Assembly (NCBI GenBank): GCA_002363575.1
Contig: DEWI01000117.1
Span: 1-8,452, forward strand
Reading direction: 5' to 3'
Source: Verrucomicrobia bacterium UBA3214
GTDB taxonomy: Bacteria; Verrucomicrobiota; Kiritimatiellia; RFP12; UBA1067
DNA length: 8,452 nucleotides
Part shown: positions 1-6,550 of the stretch, in pieces
How the letters are laid out: every line of letters begins with the position of its first letter
Numbering within the stretch: position 1 is the stretch's first letter
Position numbers and translations under genes: made by a program
The notes under the pieces: generated by a model
The model's database searches: none
Told to the model about the DNA's origin: nothing
The model's input: only the letters and a program-made list of their open reading frames with translations

Positions 1-999
1 GATTTCGTGACGAGCGCCCGCAAGTACGGGATGCTCCCCGGTTTGTATGTCGCGATGCACTACAACTGGTTCCTCGGCGTGCGCGGCGGACGCCCGGCCG
101 GCACGGTCAATGCAAACGGCTACTACGGCAACGGCCCAGAAGCGCAGAAGAAGTACGTCGCCAGCTGCGAAGCCGTGCTGAACGAGCTTTTGACGAATTA
201 CGGCGAGCTTTTCGAAATCTGGTTCGACGGCGGCGTATTGCCGCCGGAGAAGGGCGGGCCGCGCGCGCTCGAAATAATCGAGCGTCTCCAGCCGAACGCC
301 ATTCTTTTCCAAGGCCCCAAGAACGCGAAGAACATCATCCGCTGGGTGGGCAACGAGCGCGGCGTCGCGCCCTATCCCTGCTGGTCCACCGGCAGGGACG
401 TCACGCAGTCAGACGGCATCAAGGAGGCGAAGGGCGAAAAGTATTCCGGGACGCCCGAAGGGAAGAAGTGGATGCCCGGCGAATGCGACGTGCCGCTCGG
501 CCGTGGCAAGTGGCTTTGCACCGACCACAAGAAGGATCCGTATTGGACGATGGAGTATCTCGTCGAGATGTACAACCGCTCCGTCGGGCGCAACTGCAAT
601 CTTCTTCTCAACGCCGCGCCTCGCCAGGACGGCCTCATCGCAGAGAACGAAATGAAGATCTACGAAGAGTTCGGGCGGCGCATCAAGGAGCGCTATTCGA
701 ACATGCTGGCGAAGACCGAAGGCGAAGGTGCGCGTGTCGAGTTGGCGATCCCGAAAGATTCCGGCCCAGTGAATCAAGTCGTGCTCATGGAGCAGATCGC
801 GCGCGGCGAGCGCGTGAGGGAGTTCGCGATCGAAGCGAAGGAAGCGTCGGGAGAGTGGCGCGAAATCTACAAAGGCTCTTGCATCGGCCACAAGCATATC
901 GTCCGCTTCGATAAGATCGACACGGAAGCGCTGCGCCTGAACGTGGCAAAGGCGGCTGCAAAGCCGCTCATCCGCGAGTTCTCGGCATACTGCAACTAG
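1..999 (+). CDS. alpha-L-fucosidase, GH29 (5' end missing), probably subfamily B type
   Basis: The reading frame is open from base 1, so this is the C-terminal part of a longer protein; GH29 enzymes usually have about 450-550 residues. It would hydrolyse alpha-L-fucosyl linkages. Numbering from the codon at base 7, the segment KYGMLPGLYVAMHYNW fits the late (beta/alpha)-barrel region. FEIWFDGG carries the expected nucleophile Asp74 (bases 226-228). RWVGNERG places Glu117 (bases 355-357) 43 residues later, close to the spacing known for the acid/base Glu of GH29-B enzymes. WMPGECD near residue 156 and SVGRNCNLLLN near residue 192 are further family motifs. Residues from about 245 look like the C-terminal beta-sandwich, with GPVNQVVLMEQI, RGERVREF and CIGHKHIVRF. 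GH29-B members typically cut alpha-1,3/1,4-fucose as in Lewis-type glycans; that specificity is inferred. The signal peptide cannot be seen. The stop is 13 bp before the next gene, so the two are probably co-transcribed. The family call is firm and the subfamily less so. Confidence 0.93.
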   Translation, partial: DFVTSARKYGMLPGLYVAMHYNWFLGVRGGRPAGTVNANGYYGNGPEAQKKYVASCEAVLNELLTNYGELFEIWFDGGVLPPEKGGPRALEIIERLQPNAILFQGPKNAKNIIRWVGNERGVAPYPCWSTGRDVTQSDGIKEAKGEKYSGTPEGKKWMPGECDVPLGRGKWLCTDHKKDPYWTMEYLVEMYNRSVGRNCNLLLNAAPRQDGLIAENEMKIYEEFGRRIKERYSNMLAKTEGEGARVELAIPKDSGPVNQVVLMEQIARGERVREFAIEAKEASGEWREIYKGSCIGHKHIVRFDKIDTEALRLNVAKAAAKPLIREFSAYCN

Positions 1000-1005
1000 G
1001 GGGAG
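999..1005 (+). promoter_or_regulatory. Shine-Dalgarno site of the beta-helix gene
   Basis: A GGGGGAG run begins at the last base of the fucosidase stop codon and ends 7 bases before the ATG at 1013. It supports that start and coupled expression with the upstream fucosidase gene. Confidence 0.7.
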
Positions 1006-1012
1006 TGCGGGC

Positions 1013-2674
1013 ATGAGGAAACTGCTTTGCATCGCGGCGGCCGGTCTGGCCGCCGCTGCCGGCGCGGCGGAGTTCTTCGTCGCCAAGGACGGGAACGACG
1101 CGAACGACGGTTCGGCGCGCGCGCCGTGGCTGACGATTCAGCGCGCCGCGGATGTCGCGCGCGCCGGCGACGTTGTCACGATCCACGGCGGCGTCTATCG
1201 CGAATGGGTGAAGCCGGCGAATGCCGGACGCGCAGGCGCGCCGATCGTCTATCAGGCGGCGAAGGGCGAAAGCGTCGTCGTCACCGGCGCGGATCCCGTG
1301 ACCGGATGGACGCGCGGCCCCGAAGGCTTGTGGATGGTCAAGCTGCGCTACGATACTTTCGGCGGCTTGAATCCATTTACCGACGTGATAAGCGGCGACT
1401 GGTTCGACGCGCGCGGCCAGACGCATTTCCGCACTCGCCTCATCCAAGACGGCAAGCCTCTCGAGCTGCACACCCGCCAGGCCATTCTGGCAGGCGGGAA
1501 CATCCTTGAATTCAAGGTGATCGAAGAAGGGCACGCGGTGCTGGTGCCGGGTGAAGTCTCCGGCACGATCATTGCGAACTTCGCGAAGGATCCAAACGTC
1601 TCGACGCCAGAGCTGATCGTGCGTCCGGCGTGTTTCTACCCCGTCGAGGAATATCGCGACTACATTGCATTGCGCGGCATTTCCTTCAAAAACGCCGGGC
1701 CAAACTGGGCGCCGCCAACAAGCGAGCAAGTCGCCATAGTGGGCACGAACTGGAGCCGCGGCTGGACGATCGAGGATTGCGAAATCTCCGGCACGGAATG
1801 CTCCGGAATAACGCTCGGCAAATACGGCGACGTTTTCGACGATCTCGGAGGCAATGCGCAGGAGCAGTCCAACGCGATCGCCCGGAGCACCGAGAACGGG
1901 CTTGATCGCGTCGGGCACCACGTCATCCGCCGCTGCCGCATCACGGATTGCGGGCAGGCGGGAATCTGCGGCCATCTCGGCGGCGCTTTCTCGACTATCG
2001 ACGACTGCGAAATCTCGTACTGCCACTTGAAGAAAGCGTTCACCGGCGCGGAGATGGCGGGCATAAAAATCCACGCCGCGATAGATTTCACGATTTCGAA
2101 CTGCCGCATCCACCATTGCGGCGCGCACGCCGGGATTTGGTTCGACTGGATGGCGCAGGGCGCGAGAATTTCCGGCAACAGGCTCTGGGCGAACAGCGCA
2201 GACTTGTTTTTCGAGGTCGATCACGGCCCGGTGCTCGTGGAGGGCAACGATCTCATGTCGGATCTCGGCGTCTGGGCGTATGCCAAGAACGTCGCTTTCA
2301 CGGGCAATCGCATCAAGGGTGCGTATCGCTACAGCAACGACAGGCGCAGGACGCCGGTATTCAAGCCCCATACGGCCGTCATCGATTCTCTCGATTCTCT
2401 CGAGTGTTCGCAGGGCGCGTTCATCTACATAAACAATATTCTCGCTTGCGATCCACGCTATCCCAAAGAGAAGCATCCGAGCCGCTATGAGGATAATTGG
2501 TTCGTGCCGGCCGAATATTGGCACATCGACGAAGCGTCGGGCGCATGCACGCTGACACCCCCGCCGGACCTCGAACGTCCGGCGTTCAAACCTGTCGATG
2601 CCGCGCGCATCGGCAAGGCGATTTTCCTCGATCAAGAATATCCCGCCGTGACAAGGCAATTCCCGCGCATTTGA
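1013..2674 (+). CDS. secreted right-handed parallel beta-helix protein
   Basis: This 553-residue protein begins with a Sec-type signal peptide: MRK, then an Ala-rich hydrophobic core, with likely cleavage near AGAA/E at residues 19-20. Directly after it comes FFVAKDGNDANDGSARAPWLTIQRA (split here by function: a DGNDANDG turn, then a PWxTIQRA motif at about 39-45) and GDVVTIHGGVYRE, the usual N-terminal cap of DUF1565/pectate-lyase-like beta-helix proteins. From about residue 215 to 435 there are repeated rungs of the form xDCEIS or NCRI followed by GI: DCEISG, RCRITDCGQAGI, DCEISYCH, NCRIHHCGAHAGIWFDW, GNRLWANSADLFFEV and GNDLMSD. Such proteins are often polysaccharide lyases, glycoside hydrolases or epimerases. 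I cannot place it in one family and see no unambiguous catalytic signature. Its position 13 bp after a fucosidase suggests a role on the same glycan. The N-terminus has a Cys at residue 6, but too early for a convincing lipobox. Confidence 0.88.
   Translation: MRKLLCIAAAGLAAAAGAAEFFVAKDGNDANDGSARAPWLTIQRAADVARAGDVVTIHGGVYREWVKPANAGRAGAPIVYQAAKGESVVVTGADPVTGWTRGPEGLWMVKLRYDTFGGLNPFTDVISGDWFDARGQTHFRTRLIQDGKPLELHTRQAILAGGNILEFKVIEEGHAVLVPGEVSGTIIANFAKDPNVSTPELIVRPACFYPVEEYRDYIALRGISFKNAGPNWAPPTSEQVAIVGTNWSRGWTIEDCEISGTECSGITLGKYGDVFDDLGGNAQEQSNAIARSTENGLDRVGHHVIRRCRITDCGQAGICGHLGGAFSTIDDCEISYCHLKKAFTGAEMAGIKIHAAIDFTISNCRIHHCGAHAGIWFDWMAQGARISGNRLWANSADLFFEVDHGPVLVEGNDLMSDLGVWAYAKNVAFTGNRIKGAYRYSNDRRRTPVFKPHTAVIDSLDSLECSQGAFIYINNILACDPRYPKEKHPSRYEDNWFVPAEYWHIDEASGACTLTPPPDLERPAFKPVDAARIGKAIFLDQEYPAVTRQFPRI
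2383..2400 (+). repeat. two-copy tandem 9-mer inside the beta-helix gene
   Basis: CGATTCTCT occurs twice in direct succession and is followed by CGAG. It is in frame and encodes a doubled Asp-Ser-Leu (DSLDSLE) near residues 458-464. It looks like a small in-frame duplication after the last beta-helix rungs, probably without functional weight. Confidence 0.6.
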
Positions 2675-2718
2675 CCATCTCTAGCGCCGCGCGGACGCAA
2701 GGCTTTTTGCCTGGAATT

Positions 2719-2775
2719 ATTGGCCGTGCAGAACGTGTAGAAACATACGACTTCTACACGATCTACACGGCCAAT
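2719..2775. repeat. inverted repeat with 24-bp arms made of four related 9-mers
   Basis: Arms 2719-2742 and 2752-2775 are reverse complements except at two positions and surround a 9-base loop (2743-2751). Each arm is itself two tandem 9-mers: CGTGCAGAA plus CGTGTAGAA on the left, and TTCTACACG plus ATCTACACG on the right, with flanks ATTGGC and GCCAAT. The layout is therefore 9+9+9(loop)+9+9. No T-tract follows, so it is not an ordinary terminator. It could be a multi-site operator, a dispersed palindromic element or an RNA hairpin after the beta-helix gene. The structure is seen directly; the role is unknown. Confidence 0.85.
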
Positions 2776-2813
2776 TCCTTTGTAGCCGAGAATCCGTCAA
2801 TAGACAGGGCAAC

Positions 2814-2846
2814 GTCGCGTCCGTGGTTGTGGGCGACGGACGCGGC
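2814..2846. repeat. second intergenic hairpin
   Basis: CGCGTCCGT at 2816-2824 and ACGGACGCG at 2836-2844 are exact reverse complements. Two more pairs (one G-U) extend the stem to 2814/2846 and the loop is 11 bases. The T-run at 2883-2889 is too far downstream to form a terminator with it. Function unknown; a GC-rich stem of this size is only moderately unlikely in such sequence. Confidence 0.5.
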
Positions 2847-2941
2847 AAGGCGGAGTTTCCCTGCAACAAGTCGGGTTTCTCGTTTTTTTATCGTCTGGTC
2901 GGGCTAAATTGCATTCGCCGCCCCCTAGCCAAAACCCGGAG

Positions 2942-2955
2942 AATATGCGATAATA
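2942..2955 (+). promoter_or_regulatory. extended -10 promoter upstream of the phosphoesterase
   Basis: AATATGCGATAATA contains TG at 2946-2947, one spacer base and GATAAT at 2949-2954, an extended -10 differing at one base from TATAAT. I see no good -35 hexamer at 16-18 bp. Thirteen of its 14 bases match the site at 6551-6564 ahead of the TMEM43 gene, which supports both. Transcription would start near 2960-2962. Confidence 0.6.
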
Positions 2956-2960
2956 TCCGC

Positions 2961-3056
2961 ATGTACTTCTGGAGCGGTGTCTGGCGCGGGGCGTATGAGC
3001 GCCTTGCGCGGAGCGCCGCGAATCCGAGATGGCCGATTCCGGAGGTTTCTGTATGA
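2961..3056 (+). CDS. possible 31-residue leader ORF, unproven
   Basis: The ORF starts at ATG 2961, about 6-7 bases after the -10 hexamer, where transcription should begin, so its message could be leaderless. It ends with TGA at 3054-3056, which overlaps the phosphoesterase ATG (ATGA), an arrangement typical of translational coupling. The peptide starts MYFWSGVWRGAYERLAR and has three Trp and two Tyr in 31 residues; it matches no family I know. It may equally be chance, because the phosphoesterase has its own strong ribosome site inside this ORF. Confidence 0.2.
   Translation: MYFWSGVWRGAYERLARSAANPRWPIPEVSV
3041..3045 (+). promoter_or_regulatory. Shine-Dalgarno site that fixes the phosphoesterase start
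   Basis: GGAGG lies 7 bases before ATG 3053. It decides for that start over the in-frame ATG at 3029, which has no ribosome site and would place eight extra residues before the Tat signal. Confidence 0.8.
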
Positions 3057-4198
3057 CTAAACTTGCGACACGACGTGAATTTCTCGCCGGCAGCAGCGCG
3101 GCGTTCCTTGGCGCGTTCTTCGGCGCTCCGAAACTGTTTGCCGATGCGCCTGCGGCCGGCAGGACGTATTCCCTGCCGGTTCTCGGCGATATCCATTTCG
3201 ATTCTTCCAATCCCAAGCATTACCACGCCGCCTACACCCACTGCAATTCCGCGAAGCGCTACGCCGCGCACCTGCTCGAGCATATACGCAATGCCGACAT
3301 GTGGAGCGGCCGCATGCAAAATCTCGTGCGCGCCTCCGCCGCATGCGCCGCCAAGGATGCGCCGTTCGTTTTGCAGATGGGAGATTTCGTGCAGGGCGAT
3401 TGCGGCAACGGCGAGATGCACAGGACGATGCTCGACGACGCCTACAAATTCGTGAAGGGCGCCTATGGCAAGAGGCCGCTATTGACGGTCGCCGGCAATC
3501 ACGACATACGCGGAGCCATGAAGGGCGACCGCGCGCGAGAGACTTTCGAGAAATGGTATCCTGAGATGATCTCGCGCGAGACAGGCGCGCGCATCGCCGG
3601 GACGACGTTTTCATATCGCTGCGGGCCGGATGTATTCATCTTTGTAGATTTCAATTCCCCGAACCGGGACTTTCCGCTGGTGAAAGAACTTCTCGCTGCG
3701 TGCGAGGATGCGCGCTACACGTTCATCGTCACGCACGGCCCGGTGATACCGGCGGCGCCGACGCGCTGGTTTTTGCTCGGCGAGCGTGCGCGCGATGCGG
3801 AGCGCAGGGAGTTGCGCGCGATTCTCGCGCGGCGCAATGCGATCGTCTTGGGCGGGCACACCCACCGTCTCGAATTCGTCGATTGCGAGTTCCCGGAAGG
3901 GCGCATCACACAGTTTGTATTCAACAGCGTCTGGCTAGATCCGGACGACAGGGAGCTAAAGCCGCTCGTCAAAGGCGCGGAAGGCTACGCCAAGCTCGCG
4001 CGCACAGGCTGCTTGCCGGGTAAAGAGCCGAATCCGAAAGCCACCGCCGTCATGTTCGAATACCTGCCATATCTCAAAACCTGTCTTGTCGCCAGCGCCG
4101 TCGGCCATTATACGCTGCAAGTTTCCGACGAGCATGTCGATGTGGCTTTCTACGCCGGAGATTCCATAGCGAGCAGCAGGACATTCCGCTTGAGGTAG
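3053..4198 (+). CDS. Tat-exported calcineurin-like metallophosphoesterase
   Basis: This 381-residue protein starts with a twin-arginine signal: MTKLATRREFLAG, with the Arg pair at residues 7-8, then a small hydrophobic stretch and a likely cleavage after FADA near residue 32. The mature part has the full metallophosphoesterase motif set in order: GDIH (45-48), GDF (110-112), GNHD (148-151), THG with His228, and GGHTH (267-271). These residues bind a two-metal centre that hydrolyses phosphomonoesters or phosphodiesters, here probably folded in the cytoplasm and exported. The natural substrate cannot be read from sequence. The gene has its own promoter and ribosome site and is followed after 50 bp by a sugar-acid dehydratase gene, so a role in handling phosphorylated extracellular material is possible but inferred. 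No key residue appears to be missing. Confidence 0.9.
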   Translation: MTKLATRREFLAGSSAAFLGAFFGAPKLFADAPAAGRTYSLPVLGDIHFDSSNPKHYHAAYTHCNSAKRYAAHLLEHIRNADMWSGRMQNLVRASAACAAKDAPFVLQMGDFVQGDCGNGEMHRTMLDDAYKFVKGAYGKRPLLTVAGNHDIRGAMKGDRARETFEKWYPEMISRETGARIAGTTFSYRCGPDVFIFVDFNSPNRDFPLVKELLAACEDARYTFIVTHGPVIPAAPTRWFLLGERARDAERRELRAILARRNAIVLGGHTHRLEFVDCEFPEGRITQFVFNSVWLDPDDRELKPLVKGAEGYAKLARTGCLPGKEPNPKATAVMFEYLPYLKTCLVASAVGHYTLQVSDEHVDVAFYAGDSIASSRTFRLR

Positions 4199-4248
4199 AA
4201 TAGAGCGTCAATCACCGCGCAGCGAATGCGCACATATTTTCCCAAGAC

Positions 4249-5415
4249 ATGAAAATCGCAGACATAAAGACGTTTCAAATCGATTGCTTCCGCACCAACT
4301 GGGTGTTCGTGAAGGTAGAGACCGACGAGGGCGTGTCCGGCATCGGCGAGGGCACGCTCGAATACAAGGAAAACGCGCTCGCCGGCGCACTTGCCGATCT
4401 CCGGCACGCGCTTCTCGGCAAGGATCCTTTCGATACCGAATGGATATTCCACCAGAACTACCGCGACGCCTACTGGCGCGGCGGCGCCGTCCTTATGTCG
4501 GCGCTGTCGGCGATCGACATGGCGCTCTGGGATATCAAAGGCAAGGCGCTCGGCCTGCCCGTTTGGAAATTGATCGGCGGGAAGTGCCGCGACGGCGTGC
4601 CGTGCTATGCGAATTGCTGGTTCTCCGGCGCGAAAGAGCCGGAAGAATTCGCCGCGAAGGCGGAGGCGGCCGTCTCCGCGGGTTTCAAAGGCTTGAAGTG
4701 GGATCCATTCGGCAAGCACTACCGCCAGCTCCCGGCGGACGATTTCAAAAAGGCGATGCGCTGCGTCGCTGCCGTGAAGGGCGCCGTCGAAGGGAAGGCG
4801 GAGATACTGATAGAATGCCACGGCCGCTTCGATCTGCCCACGGCGCTGCGAATCTGCCATGCGCTTGAAGAATATTCGCCGTACTGGGTCGAGGAGCCTG
4901 TCATACCCGATACGATGCGCGCGCTCGCCGATCTCCGCAGCCGCGTGCGCACGCCCATCGCGTGCGGCGAGCGCCTTTACACCACGCAGCAGATTCTCGA
5001 CGCCATCGAACTTCGCGCATGCGATTATCTCCAGCCGGATTCCTCGCACGCCGGCGGGATTACGGGCATGAAGCAGATAGCCGCGCTTTGCGACGCACAC
5101 CATATTCCTTTTTGCGCCCACAATCCTTCCGGGCCCGTCGCGAACGCGGTGACGCTCGCGCTCGGCGTCTCCACTCCCGGCTACTGCATCCACGAAACGC
5201 TTTTCGACGATGTCCCGTGGCGCAAGGATGTCATCGACGAGGACGTGCGTTTCGCCGATGGCCTGATGTACCCATCCGACCGTCCCGGCCTCGGAATCGA
5301 ATTGAACGAAGCCGCCGCGCTGGCGCATCCGAAGAGCGACCACTGGCTGCGGCATTACGTCGGCACGCTTACGAACATCCGTCCGCCGGACAGCGTAAAG
5401 TACTATCATCCGTGA
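4249..5415 (+). CDS. enolase-superfamily sugar-acid dehydratase (mandelate racemase/galactonate dehydratase-like)
   Basis: The 388-residue length and the start MKIADIKTFQID are typical of the mandelate racemase/muconate lactonizing enzyme family. The capping domain covers about residues 1-115, with SAIDMALWDIKGKALGLP at 87-104, and the barrel follows. Metal-ligand positions are Glu189 (IECHGRF), Glu215 (WVEEP) and Glu241 (CGER), spaced 26 and 26. His191 lies two residues after the first ligand, and Asp264 with His291 (AHNPSGP) forms the expected dyad. This spacing equals that of D-galactonate dehydratase (Asp183, His185, Glu209, Glu235, His285), so dehydration of an aldonic acid to a 2-keto-3-deoxy acid is the best call. 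The oddity is Glu instead of Asp at the first ligand. Substrate candidates are galactonate, fuconate or another aldonate; 3,6-anhydrogalactonate cycloisomerase is a relative I cannot exclude. There is no Shine-Dalgarno before the ATG. The lactonase next door supports a lactone-acid pathway. Confidence 0.87.
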   Translation: MKIADIKTFQIDCFRTNWVFVKVETDEGVSGIGEGTLEYKENALAGALADLRHALLGKDPFDTEWIFHQNYRDAYWRGGAVLMSALSAIDMALWDIKGKALGLPVWKLIGGKCRDGVPCYANCWFSGAKEPEEFAAKAEAAVSAGFKGLKWDPFGKHYRQLPADDFKKAMRCVAAVKGAVEGKAEILIECHGRFDLPTALRICHALEEYSPYWVEEPVIPDTMRALADLRSRVRTPIACGERLYTTQQILDAIELRACDYLQPDSSHAGGITGMKQIAALCDAHHIPFCAHNPSGPVANAVTLALGVSTPGYCIHETLFDDVPWRKDVIDEDVRFADGLMYPSDRPGLGIELNEAAALAHPKSDHWLRHYVGTLTNIRPPDSVKYYHP

Positions 5416-5511
5416 GCCGCGAAGCGCCGCGGCGCGATGCGGCGTCCGGCCGTCTTCTCCATAGCCGCGCATGAGCGCATTTGCGCGCATTGCACTGAAA
5501 GACCCGTCGCC

Positions 5512-6498
5512 ATGTTCATCTATCTCGGTTGCTACACAGATGCCGCGCACACAAACGGCCTGCAAGTCGTGCGCCTCGATGAAGAGACGCTCCAAATGTC
5601 CGTCGAGCGCGAGTATCCCGTATCGAACGCGCTTTACCAGACGCTCTCGCCAGACGCGAAGATTCTCTACTCTTGCACCGGCGAGGGGCTGGCGGCGTTT
5701 GCCGTCGGCGAGGAAGCGGAACTGACGAAGACCTGCGCGCTCGAGCTGGGCGATTGCGTCTGCCACGTCGCCGCGATGCCGGATTCGCGCCATGTCGTTT
5801 TCGCGGATTATCTCGGCGGCTTCGCCGGCTCCGTGGAAACCGCCGGGGGCGGAATGGGCAAGGCGGTCGTGCATCGCCATGAAGGCTCCGGGCCGAATCT
5901 TCCCCGCCAAAGCTCCGCGCACTGTCACCAGGCGCTGCCGCTTCCGGATGGCGCTGGCTACGCCGTCTGCGATCTCGGGATGGACAGGATTTTCGAGTAT
6001 CCGTCCGCCCGCGCTTTCGAGACGACGCCGCGCGGCGCCGGGCCGCGCCATCTCGTTTTCCATCCAAACGGGAAGCTGGCGTTCCTCGTCTCCGAACTCG
6101 GCAATCTGGCGACTTCGCTTTCCTGGGATCGCGCGAGCGGCTTCAAGACTCTCCACTCTCTCCCGACAGTAGAAGACGCCGCACGCCAATCCATCGCCGC
6201 CGCCATACGCTTCACGCCGGATTTCTCGCGCATCGTCGTTTCCAATCGCGGCGAAAACTCTCTTGCCGTATTCGACTTCGACGCGGAGACGGGCCGCCTG
6301 GAATTCAAGGCGCGGACAATGCTCGCCGGCGACTGGCCGCGCGATTTCATTTTCGTTTCGCCGACGCTCGCGCTTGTCGCGATGGAACGTTCTGGTGAGC
6401 TGCACGCAATGCGCTATGACGTCGCGAGCGGAACCTTTTCCCGCCTATCCACGCTGGGCGGGCTTTTCCGCCCGGTCGCGCTGCTTGCAAAGCCTTGA
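5512..6498 (+). CDS. seven-bladed beta-propeller lactonase (6-phosphogluconolactonase/YbhE-type, PF10282)
   Basis: From ATG 5512 the protein has 328 residues, close to the family norm. It opens with MFIYLGCYT, matching the usual VYVGTYT-like first strand, which is why I reject the in-frame ATG at 5437 that would add 25 non-family residues. Family signatures follow: QSSAHCHQALPLPDG at 133-147, CDLGMDRIFEY at 153-163, GAGPRHLVFHPNGK at 175-188, RFTPDFSRIVVSNRGENSLAVF near 233-254 (given in part), and GDWPRDF near 273-279. Each is a blade edge of the propeller. Family members hydrolyse sugar lactones or phosphosugar lactones. No signal peptide is seen, so it is probably cytoplasmic. There is no clear Shine-Dalgarno. 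The 96-bp gap before it holds a 10-bp palindrome (CGCCGCGGCG, 5425-5434) and three GCGCAT copies, but no promoter I can support. Placement after the dehydratase suggests it opens the lactone that yields that enzyme's acid substrate. Confidence 0.87.
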   Translation: MFIYLGCYTDAAHTNGLQVVRLDEETLQMSVEREYPVSNALYQTLSPDAKILYSCTGEGLAAFAVGEEAELTKTCALELGDCVCHVAAMPDSRHVVFADYLGGFAGSVETAGGGMGKAVVHRHEGSGPNLPRQSSAHCHQALPLPDGAGYAVCDLGMDRIFEYPSARAFETTPRGAGPRHLVFHPNGKLAFLVSELGNLATSLSWDRASGFKTLHSLPTVEDAARQSIAAAIRFTPDFSRIVVSNRGENSLAVFDFDAETGRLEFKARTMLAGDWPRDFIFVSPTLALVAMERSGELHAMRYDVASGTFSRLSTLGGLFRPVALLAKP

Positions 6499-6543
6499 CG
6501 GCGCGAAAGCCGGATGCACCGCGCCGGAGGCGCAGGGCAAGGC
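6492..6543. repeat. structured GC-rich segment at the lactonase 3' end
   Basis: GCCTTG at 6492-6497 pairs with CAAGGC at 6538-6543. Inside, CGGCGCG at 6499-6505 pairs with CGCGCCG at 6520-6526, and GCGCC-GGA-GGCGC at 6521-6533 is an alternative tight hairpin. There is no T-run, so an intrinsic terminator is unlikely, though the fold could mark a transcript end before the promoter at 6551. Chance pairing is possible in such GC-rich sequence. Confidence 0.3.
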
Positions 6544-6550
6544 GGCGTCA

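Larger units (their letters stand above)
2675..3052 (+). other. 378-bp intergenic region between the fucosidase/beta-helix operon and the phosphoesterase
   Basis: I see no convincing protein gene of normal size here. It holds, in order: a weak AGGC-TTTTT-GCCT hairpin at about 2699-2711; a strong inverted repeat at 2719-2775; a second hairpin at 2814-2846; an isolated run of seven T at 2883-2889 with no stem in front of it; an extended -10 promoter at 2942-2955; and a 31-codon ORF that overlaps the next start. A transcription boundary in this gap is likely, but no textbook Rho-independent terminator is visible. Confidence 0.7.

Noticed and set aside
968..2659. A 563-codon open frame on the minus strand opposite the beta-helix gene
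   Set aside because: The plus-strand protein has a signal peptide, ribosome site and family repeats. The minus-strand translation is low-complexity Arg/Ala-rich without motifs.
2719..2775. CRISPR-like or transposon-end interpretation of the four 9-mers
   Set aside because: Units are only 9 bases, there are no regular unique spacers, and no cas or transposase gene is nearby.
2883..2889. T-run as an intrinsic terminator
   Set aside because: No stable stem lies directly before it; the nearest hairpin ends about 36 bases upstream.
3029..3052. Upstream ATG at 3029 as phosphoesterase start
   Set aside because: GGAGG at 3041-3045 would be inside the gene, and the Tat signal is best placed when translation starts at 3053.
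4196..4201. TAGAAT as a -10 for the dehydratase gene
   Set aside because: It overlaps the phosphoesterase stop codon and has neither an upstream TG nor a -35. Read-through from the upstream promoter is simpler.
5437..5511. Upstream ATG at 5437 as lactonase start
   Set aside because: The extra 25 residues have no family similarity or signal-peptide character, and MFIYLGCYT at 5512 matches the normal N-terminus.
4150..6405. A 751-codon open frame on the minus strand across the dehydratase and lactonase genes
   Set aside because: It lies opposite two clear family genes and spans the gap between them. Its translation is rich in Arg, Ala and His with no recognisable domain, the usual mirror frame of GC-rich coding sequence.
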